Shown here: positions 6,772-12,181 of the stretch, piece after piece
Numbering within the stretch: position 1 is the first letter of the stretch
Layout of the letters: every line of letters starts with the position of its first letter
NCBI GenBank assembly: GCA_003165615.1
Contig: PLWR01000543.1
Location: 1-13,531, forward strand
Reading direction: 5' to 3'
Length of the DNA stretch: 13,531 nt
DNA from: Acidobacteriota bacterium
GTDB lineage: Bacteria; Acidobacteriota; Terriglobia; UBA7540
The notes under the pieces: model-generated
Database searches by the model: none
The model's input: only the letters and a program-made list of their open reading frames with translations
What the model was told of the DNA's origin: nothing
Program-made: the position numbers and the translations under genes

Positions 6772-7308
6772 CTATTTCTTGTCGGGTGGGTTGGTTGCTG
6801 AGAATAGACCAAACTGTTGCTCGCTCGTGCCAGCGGCGCGCGCTTGGGCGGCGCGTTGTGACATCCGCCTTACAACTCCATCGGATATCACCCCTAAGAC
6901 TTCCATTTCGGTCAGGGCAGTGCGGGGAATGAAGATTCGCAGGTTGTTCGAGTAGACATCCGGGGGAGTTACGAGGTACCCAAGCGGATCAACGTCCAGG
7001 AGATTGTTGGGAAGGAGCGCTTCCAGAACTTCCGTGTCCTTGAAGGTCATTCGCACCCAGAGACCGGCCAACCTGGGGCGACTGCGGAAGATTTTGCGCT
7101 CGGCACGATCCGGGTTGCCCTCAAAGTCTCGAACGAAGAACACACCCTTAACCGCTGTCAGAGGGATGTGGATCAGCCGCCCATCGCGGTCCAGCACCTC
7201 AAGCTCGTTGGCAAGGTAGCCATTGGGGTCGAGAAAGCCCTTGATGAGCCCTTTATCGAGCTTTCGGATCACCACGCGCTTGCGGGTTGAAGGGGTGCCG
7301 GTTTTCAC
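6772..7308 (-). CDS. Conserved protein of unknown function, 178 residues
   Basis: This protein has no signal peptide, no transmembrane segment and no catalytic motif I can name. It begins with GTG (7308) with a weak ribosome binding site, and no other good start is nearby. Residues 15-65 and 80-140 look like two related beta-rich halves: one with YLANELEVLDRDGRLIHIPLTAVKG, the other with RMTFKDTEVLEALL and LRIFIPRTALTEMEVLG. Each half ends with a strand plus a short helix. I recall similar uncharacterised proteins in acidobacteria (possibly the DUF6982 type), but this is memory, not a search. The C-terminal 35 residues are alanine/glutamine-rich. The gene converges with the response regulator and is divergent from xerD. 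A near-consensus sigma-70 promoter precedes it, so it is probably well expressed. Confidence 0.75.
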   Translation of the reverse strand: MKTGTPSTRKRVVIRKLDKGLIKGFLDPNGYLANELEVLDRDGRLIHIPLTAVKGVFFVRDFEGNPDRAERKIFRSRPRLAGLWVRMTFKDTEVLEALLPNNLLDVDPLGYLVTPPDVYSNNLRIFIPRTALTEMEVLGVISDGVVRRMSQRAAQARAAGTSEQQFGLFSATNPPDKK

Positions 7309-7376
7309 GGTTATGTTTCTTAAAATGAATGCAATCTTTTTTAAATGCTACTTGGCCACAGAAAATAGCTTGTGCT

Positions 7377-7404
7377 AGTATAGGGCGCGAGTTGGGCCTG
7401 TCAA
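7377..7404 (-). promoter_or_regulatory. Near-consensus sigma-70 promoter for the 178-residue protein gene
   Basis: Read on the minus strand, TTGACA (7399-7404) is a perfect -35. After a 16-base spacer comes TATACT (7377-7382), five of six in the -10. Transcription would start near 7370, giving a leader of about 60 bases before the GTG at 7308. This is the best promoter match in the window. Confidence 0.65.
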
Positions 7405-7434
7405 GTACTTCAACGACGAAGTGGGGCGTTCCAA

Positions 7435-7481
7435 TTGGACATAGCTCCTACTCGTGTGATAAAACGTGCTTTAGATATAAT
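7435..7481 (+). promoter_or_regulatory. xerD: Probable promoter region of xerD
   Basis: A perfect TATAAT lies at 7476-7481, with only a weak -35 17 bases upstream. An alternative is TTGGAC (7435-7440), a 17-base spacer and GATAAA (7458-7463). Either would start transcription before 7490. This argues against using the GTG at 7484 as the xerD start and favours one of the downstream ATGs. Confidence 0.4.
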
Positions 7482-7675
7482 GGGTGGGAAAACATGTTGC
7501 TCCCCCGCCCGGCTGTGGAGGACTGCTACATATCATCCAACGGCTCTTGCGTGGTACTGAATTGACGTTTCGTCCCAATTTGGCTGGCATGCCGAGTCGC
7601 GACAACCCCCATCGAGCGCCCGTGCGGACAGGCGTCCCTGCCGCGCCCCAGCCCACGACCGGACCCTCCCCGGAG

Positions 7676-8596
7676 ATGAATACTCCGCCACGCGTTGCGT
7701 CCCCCACCCCCGTCGTTCCGGAAGTAACTTTGTTTCTTGACTTTGCGCGGGTGGAAAAAGGGTTGGCAGCCAATAGCATCGAGAGTTATCGCCGCGACCT
7801 TACGGAATTTTCGGCCTTCCTTCGCCGCTTGGGCAAACCCCCATCGGCGGTTGATCGCGACGACATACGTGCTTTTCTCAAACAGCTTTACAAGAGGGAG
7901 TTGGGGGCACGTTCGGTTGCCCGGCACCTTGTCTCCCTGCGCAACCTTTTCCGGTTCTTGATGCGGGAAGGCCGCCTGATAGCTGATCCCACCGCGGATG
8001 TCGAGGCGCCCAGGCTTGATCAGTCGCTGCCCAGGCACCTTTCGGTGGACGAGGTTGACCAACTGCTTGCGCAGCCGGATGTTTCCACTCCCCTCGGTCT
8101 TCGCGACAAGGCCATGCTGGAATTGCTTTACGCCACAGGAATGCGGGTTTCGGAACTTGTGCATGTGGGGGCAGCGGATTTTGATATGGAACTGGGCATC
8201 GTCCGCTGCCTGGGGAAGGGCAGCAAGGAACGCCTGATTCCCGTGGGCAAATCCGCCTTGCACGCCGTGGAGGCTTACCTTCGTGCCGGACGCGCTGCCT
8301 TGGCGGGCAAGCGCAACCCCCCGTGGCTTTTCCTGAACCGCCGAGGTGGGGTACTTTCCCGAGTGGGTTTTTGGAAGATTCTGGCGGCTTATGGCCGGCG
8401 GGCTGGTCTGCCGGCAAAGCTCACCCCGCACCTGGTGCGGCATTCCTTTGCCACACACCTGCTTGAGCGGGGCGCTGATTTGCGATCGATCCAACTGATG
8501 TTGGGTCACAGTGACATCTCCACGACCCAGATTTACACGCATGTGCTGAAGGAACGTTTGAAGCAAGTATATCAATCCCATCATCCCCGCGCCTGA
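7676..8596 (+). CDS. xerD: Site-specific tyrosine recombinase XerC/XerD
   Basis: With its partner recombinase, this enzyme resolves chromosome dimers at dif sites. From the ATG at 7676 the product is 306 residues, close to the usual 295-305. The frame is open further left (ATG at 7589, GTG at 7484), but the added residues are proline-rich and not part of the fold, and the GTG overlaps the predicted promoter. GGAG directly abuts the 7676 ATG, so the start is not settled. The N-terminal SAM-like core-binding domain (about 15-100) contains SIESYRRDL. The catalytic domain carries Arg157 (ATGMRVSEL), Lys181 (GKGSKERLIP), His252 and Arg255 (HLVRH), His278 (LGHSD) and nucleophile Tyr287 (IYTHV). Spacing closely follows E. 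coli XerD. The choice of XerD over XerC is by overall similarity. A nucleotidyltransferase gene follows after 36 bp. Confidence 0.9.
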   Translation: MNTPPRVASPTPVVPEVTLFLDFARVEKGLAANSIESYRRDLTEFSAFLRRLGKPPSAVDRDDIRAFLKQLYKRELGARSVARHLVSLRNLFRFLMREGRLIADPTADVEAPRLDQSLPRHLSVDEVDQLLAQPDVSTPLGLRDKAMLELLYATGMRVSELVHVGAADFDMELGIVRCLGKGSKERLIPVGKSALHAVEAYLRAGRAALAGKRNPPWLFLNRRGGVLSRVGFWKILAAYGRRAGLPAKLTPHLVRHSFATHLLERGADLRSIQLMLGHSDISTTQIYTHVLKERLKQVYQSHHPRA

Positions 8597-8632
8597 AGTC
8601 GAGGCCCGGGAGAACGCTGGAAGCGGAACGCC

Positions 8633-10231
8633 ATGAGCGATTACAACTTCCTGATGGAAAGCCGGCTCTCCCCGGAACAGTTTGCCGTGCTTACTCTGAT
8701 CAGTCGCTTGTCCGCCGAGCACGGACAAAGGCTTTACTTGGTGGGGGGCGCGGTGCGCGATCTCACCTACGGCCAGCAGGTGGTGCGCGACCTCGACTTT
8801 ATCGTCGAGGGGGCGCCCCAGCACATCCTGCGCGCCCTACCCAGCGCCGACTCCGCCAAAGCTGGGCGCGGCGCCCGGGAGCCTATTGCCGAACCGCCCC
8901 TCGCGCTGGAATACCAGAATCTCGACGAACACATGAATTCATCCGAGCTCGTCTTTACCAATGGCGTGCGCGCCGAGCTGGCCATGTCCCGCGAGGAAAT
9001 CTACACCCGCCCCGGACAACGGCCGGACGTTCGCCCCGCCATGGTCTTCGAGGACTTGAAGCGCCGCGATTTCGCCATCAACGCCATGGCCGTCTCGCTC
9101 CATCCCAACTCCCGCGGCTTGCTGCTTGACCCCACCAACGGCGCCGGCGATATCGAGCGGCGTGAGATTCGCGCCCTTCAATCCCGCTGCTTCCTTGACG
9201 ATCCCTCGCGCATTTATCGTTTGTTGCGCTTGGGGATTCGCTTGGATTTTAAGCCGGATGAACGCACCCAGCGCTGGCTGGATGCGGCTTTGGAGGATGC
9301 CGCCTGGGAACGCTTGGATGCCAACCAGCAGGCCAGGGAATTGGCCGCCATTCTGCATGAAGACCAGCCCGACCGCGTGCTCAGAATGCTTTCTGACCGC
9401 AAACTCCTCGGTGGCCTGGATAAGAAGCTGGCCACCGTGCACCTTGCCTACGATCGCTTTGCGCGTATTCGTAACGTGCTGCAAAACGCTCCCGGGGCGG
9501 ATCCCTTCCTGCTGAATTTCCACTGCCTGGTGGAGAAAATGGGCGGAGAACACAAGGCACGTTTCGCCAAAAAGATCATTCGGGAAAGTAAGGCCATCAA
9601 GTTGGCACTCGGCATCGAGCACGACGCCAAGAAACTCGACCATGTGTTGGGCAGCGCCAAGGCCACCCTGCCCAGCCAGGTTTACAACGTTCTCGCGCCA
9701 CAGCCCCGGCCGCTGCTGTTTTACTTGCTGGCCAGCACCAAGAGCGCCAAAGTGCAGAACCGTATCAAGAGCTTCCTCTTCAAGTTCTCGGAAATCCGCT
9801 CCCGGCTGCCCCGCACGGAATTGCAGTCTTTGGGGGTTAAGCCCGGGCCGGAGTTTGACCACATCCTTGCCCAGATCTTCGCCCTGCAACTGGACGGGAA
9901 AATCAAATCCCATCCTCAGCTCATGAAGGAAATGCGCGAACTGGCCGGCATCAAGGAGCCTCCGCCGCCGCCCCCGGCGCCCGCACCCAAAAAAGGGAAG
10001 GAAAAGCCATCCGAACCTGCGGCAGCCCATCCTCACAGGAAGGCATGGGGATCACCTGCGCCCGCGGCCACCCCGCATCCTGCGCCGGCAAAGGCCGCCG
10101 CCATGGCTGGCTCAAAGCCGGGGGCTGCGGAACTTGCCGCAAAGCCCGTTCCGGCGGCGAAGGCGCACGCGGTCGCCAAGCCCGCTTCCAGGGCCCACCC
10201 CGCTACGAAGTTAAAGAAAAAGAAGCGGTGA
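8633..10231 (+). CDS. tRNA nucleotidyltransferase / poly(A) polymerase family protein with basic C-terminal tail
   Basis: A 532-residue class II nucleotidyltransferase that adds nucleotides to RNA 3' ends. Its motifs are LVGGAVRD (36-43), the metal-binding RDLDF (52-56, Asp53 and Asp55), FEDLKRRDFAINAMA (139-153), which selects ribonucleotides and closes the active site, and DDPSRIYRLLRL (189-200), opening the neck domain. The helical body runs to about residue 440. A 92-residue tail follows, built of proline, alanine and lysine and ending KLKKKKR; it resembles histone H1 tails and is absent from ordinary CCA enzymes. A 30-residue insertion lies between residues 68 and 100, just after the catalytic strand. 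Sequence alone does not separate CCA-adding enzyme from poly(A) polymerase. GGAA lies upstream of the ATG, and the gene is 36 bp downstream of xerD, probably in one transcript. Confidence 0.85.
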   Translation: MSDYNFLMESRLSPEQFAVLTLISRLSAEHGQRLYLVGGAVRDLTYGQQVVRDLDFIVEGAPQHILRALPSADSAKAGRGAREPIAEPPLALEYQNLDEHMNSSELVFTNGVRAELAMSREEIYTRPGQRPDVRPAMVFEDLKRRDFAINAMAVSLHPNSRGLLLDPTNGAGDIERREIRALQSRCFLDDPSRIYRLLRLGIRLDFKPDERTQRWLDAALEDAAWERLDANQQARELAAILHEDQPDRVLRMLSDRKLLGGLDKKLATVHLAYDRFARIRNVLQNAPGADPFLLNFHCLVEKMGGEHKARFAKKIIRESKAIKLALGIEHDAKKLDHVLGSAKATLPSQVYNVLAPQPRPLLFYLLASTKSAKVQNRIKSFLFKFSEIRSRLPRTELQSLGVKPGPEFDHILAQIFALQLDGKIKSHPQLMKEMRELAGIKEPPPPPPAPAPKKGKEKPSEPAAAHPHRKAWGSPAPAATPHPAPAKAAAMAGSKPGAAELAAKPVPAAKAHAVAKPASRAHPATKLKKKKR

Positions 10232-10288
10232 CAAAGTCGGGTCAGTGGAATCGGAAGATCGAGCCCTGGGACCATCGGGTGATCGAGC

Positions 10289-10330
10289 AATTTGAAATTT
10301 GCGATCTCAGATTTCCGATTCCTGATTGTC
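10289..10330. repeat. Degenerate heptamer tandem repeat, six units
   Basis: Six exact 7-bp units read AATTTGA, AATTTGC, GATCTCA, GATTTCC, GATTCCT and GATTGTC. On the other strand they have the same NNTCANN/GATTC flavour as the tract at 219-260. The preceding bases (GGACCATCGGGTGATCGAGC) may be further, more diverged units. Confidence 0.7.
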
Positions 10331-10411
10331 AGGAATAGATTCACGCTCATACCTCAACCAGCCGATAGCCGATGCGGGGAAGTGTCTCACGCGGGGAAAA
10401 TGGTAGTCGGC

Positions 10412-10514
10412 GCCGCCCGATTGAGGGCGCGGAATTTCTCCGTAGTTCACTTCGATCATAAATTCCCCACGAACTGCCGACGTTCTTCGCCCAAAAAGCG
10501 GGCTCCGGATGACA
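10412..10514. repeat. Palindromic repeat element, copy B (left arm decayed)
   Basis: Positions 10441-10514 match copy A (3242-3315) at 66 of 74 bases, with no gaps. Similarity continues a little past the right end (CAGTNTTGGACA). The left arm is only weakly recognisable (GCCCG..ATT..GGGCG), so the hairpin is largely lost. Like copy A it lies between a plus-strand unit that ends and a minus-strand gene that ends, i.e. in a convergent gap. Confidence 0.75.
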
Positions 10515-10576
10515 GTATTGGACATTTAATACAGCCGCGCTCCGCGCGCTTTTGCAGTTCGGCCGCGCGCGGCTGG

Positions 10577-10720
10577 CTATTCCGGCTCATTCATGTGCAA
10601 CACCTTCAAAAGGCTCTGGTGCATTCGATTGAAGGATTGCGCCAAATGGGAAATCTCGTCAAACCAGGGACTGCGCCAGGCCACCGCCAAGGGCGAGCCG
10701 ACTAATTCCGTGCAGCAATC
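10577..10720 (-). pseudogene. Remnant of a HAMP-domain protein
   Basis: A 47-codon open stretch on the minus strand without a good start ends in TAG at 10577-10579. Its last half reads FDEISHLAQSFNRMHQSLLK. This is very close to the second amphipathic helix of a HAMP linker, where DEIxxLxxSFNxMxxSL is the usual pattern. A stop (10721-10723) closes it upstream, and its first codons overlap the end of the neighbouring metalloprotease gene in another frame. The rest of the HAMP domain and any membrane or signalling domain is missing. The likely reading is the broken 3' end of a former sensor or chemoreceptor-like gene. A chance match over about 20 residues cannot be excluded. Confidence 0.35.
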
Positions 10721-11415
10721 TCAGCAAGCGTATCAGACTGCTGCATCTTATTCCGGGTTGAGACCTCGGCCCGGATGAGTGCGGCCTGCTGGGCCGTGAA
10801 CAGCAAGGTACCTCGGCTGGCGCGGCGCAAATCTTCATCGTTCCACTGAGCGCGCATGATTCCAGCCGTTGAATGCCGGTTGCTCCGCAGCAGCAGATGG
10901 CCGATTTCATGCACTATGGCGTTGCCTAATATCTCGGACGGGGATGCCACACGATTTTCGGCGAGGATCTCGACCCGGTCGAAGAAAACGTTAGCGTAGG
11001 TTCCCCATTCGTTTGCCGGCGGCACAAGGGAGAAACCTAGCGTGGCATCTCGGTGCAGTCCGTGTTGGGACGCAAAACGGGGAAGGATTCTCAGAACGAT
11101 CTCCGCGGGACTTACCGGCTGTTGACAGGCCAGAGGAGTATCGGCTCCTGGCGCCTCGAGCGGGCAGTCAAGCCACACGGTCTCGACTCCGGCTTTCCGC
11201 AGGATCTTTGCGGCATTGAGTTCCGCGCCCTGCAAGGTCGCGCGCGGCACTCGCGCGTAGTTGTAAACACGCACGGTGATTGTTGACCTCGGCCCATCGC
11301 TTCCGCTTACGGGATCGGCGGCCAAGCCCGCGGCAATCAGGATAAGGAGAAACCCTGAGTTAAGCGACCTTCTTCCTCGTCCTCCGACCTTAGATCCTGA
11401 TCCGTGGTTTTTCAT
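10702..11415 (-). CDS. Secreted putative zinc metalloprotease (HExxH)
   Basis: This is a 237-residue exported protein. An SD of unusual quality (AGGAGGTG, 11422-11429) six bases ahead fixes the start at the ATG at 11415 rather than the GTG at 11424. Residues 1-15 are basic, followed by a hydrophobic stretch (about 18-33) and a cleavage-like region near 34-38. The C-terminal half has VHEIGHLLL (HExxH at 169-173), a further histidine at 181 (NRHS) and GIM (185-187). This recalls the metzincin plan of HExxH, third ligand and Met-turn, but His181 is two residues further away than in the classical HExxHxxGxxH. Two cysteines (84 and 97) could form a disulfide outside the cytoplasm. Similar small proteins occur in acidobacteria as hypotheticals. 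Enzyme activity is inferred, and the substrate is unknown. It is divergent from the sigma/kinase pair. Confidence 0.7.
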   Translation of the reverse strand: MKNHGSGSKVGGRGRRSLNSGFLLILIAAGLAADPVSGSDGPRSTITVRVYNYARVPRATLQGAELNAAKILRKAGVETVWLDCPLEAPGADTPLACQQPVSPAEIVLRILPRFASQHGLHRDATLGFSLVPPANEWGTYANVFFDRVEILAENRVASPSEILGNAIVHEIGHLLLRSNRHSTAGIMRAQWNDEDLRRASRGTLLFTAQQAALIRAEVSTRNKMQQSDTLAEIAARN

Positions 11416-11421
11416 GGCGCT

Positions 11422-11429
11422 CACCTCCT
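11422..11429 (-). promoter_or_regulatory. Ribosome binding site that decides the metalloprotease start
   Basis: AGGAGGTG on the minus strand is an almost complete complement of the 16S 3' end. Six bases separate it from the ATG at 11413-11415. The longer reading would begin with the GTG that is part of this very motif, so the ATG is the better start. Confidence 0.8.
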
Positions 11430-11593
11430 GAGTGGGCGGCGGGCCTGGGCTGGGGCCGCTGCTCCCCTCACTTGCGGAAGCGAGAACCGAGGGCGAAAAC
11501 TGTAAAGCGCGAAAAGGAAATTACATTTGAAAACCGCCGAAGTGTCTGCTACCGTTCCGGCGAACAGTCCCTCGCCTATTGGGATCGGAGGTT

Positions 11594-12181
11594 ATGGTGT
11601 CCGCCCCCTCCACGCATGAGGTGACCGCCCTGCTCCGCGCCTGGAGCGCCGGGGACGCGCACGCCCTGGAAGAGCTCACATCGCTGGTTTACCGGGATCT
11701 GCATCGGCTGGCGCACCGCTACATGGGAGGTGAGCGGCCTGGGCACACCCTGCAAACGACAGCGCTGATCAACGAAGTCTTTCTGCGGCTCTTACACACG
11801 CAGGCGGTAAGCTGGCAGGACCGGGCGCACTTCTTTGCCCTGTGCGCGCAGTTGATGCGCCGGATACTGACCGATCTGGCCCGTGCCCGGTACACGCACA
11901 AGCGGGGGGGCGGAGCGCTGGCGGTTGAGCTGGATAGCGGGCTGATGGTGGCCGGGACGGCACGCCCCAATCTGGTGGCTCTGGACGATGCCTTGGAGCA
12001 TCTGGGAAGGGTTGACCCCCGCAAGAGCCGGGTGGTGGAATTGCGCTTCTTTGGGGGGCTGAGTGTGCAGGAGACAGCGGAGGTTTTGCAGGTATCCCCC
12101 GAGACGGTGATGCGGGACTGGCGGCTGGCCAAGGCCTGGCTTTGGCGCGAGCTGAGACCGGATCAAGACGATGCAGCCTGA
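11594..12181 (+). CDS. ECF-type RNA polymerase sigma factor linked to a Ser/Thr kinase
   Basis: This 195-residue sigma factor belongs to the group usually annotated as TIGR02999 / Sig-70_X6, common in acidobacteria and planctomycetes and often paired with protein kinases. Region 2 covers about residues 10-98 ([43 protein letters not shown]). Region 4 covers about 128-188, with its helix-turn-helix [29 protein letters not shown]. Where most ECF factors have an acidic DAED in region 2.2, this one has LQTTA (Thr55 and Thr56, with Thr52 nearby). The frame could extend to a TTG at 11579, but ATG 11594 (or GTG 11597) follows CGGAGG. The last 11 bases overlap the kinase gene. No anti-sigma factor is present, and regulation by the kinase is the likely alternative. 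Target promoters are unknown. Confidence 0.87.
   Translation: MVSAPSTHEVTALLRAWSAGDAHALEELTSLVYRDLHRLAHRYMGGERPGHTLQTTALINEVFLRLLHTQAVSWQDRAHFFALCAQLMRRILTDLARARYTHKRGGGALAVELDSGLMVAGTARPNLVALDDALEHLGRVDPRKSRVVELRFFGGLSVQETAEVLQVSPETVMRDWRLAKAWLWRELRPDQDDAA

Larger units (their letters stand above)
10232..10576. other. Intergenic region after the nucleotidyltransferase gene
   Basis: No complete gene is visible. The stretch contains a heptamer tract (10289-10330), a second copy of the palindromic element (about 10412-10514) and a GC-rich imperfect inverted repeat (CAGCCGCGC at 10532-10540 with GCGCGGCTG at 10567-10575). The open frames here are not supported by any domain, start signal or composition. 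Confidence 0.6.

Noticed and set aside
7484..7675. XerD start at GTG 7484, adding 64 residues
   Set aside because: It overlaps the predicted promoter -10, lacks a ribosome binding site, and the added residues are proline-rich and outside the recombinase fold. ATG 7589 remains possible.
7526..8824. 432-codon minus-strand frame opposite xerD
   Set aside because: All six catalytic residues of XerD are read on the plus strand; the minus frame also runs into the next gene and has no domain.
8939..10036. 365-codon minus-strand frame opposite the nucleotidyltransferase
   Set aside because: It is a shadow of a gene with clear nucleotidyltransferase motifs.
10532..10575. GC-rich inverted repeat as an intrinsic terminator
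   Set aside because: The stem is 9 bp with a 26-base loop and no T tract follows on either strand.
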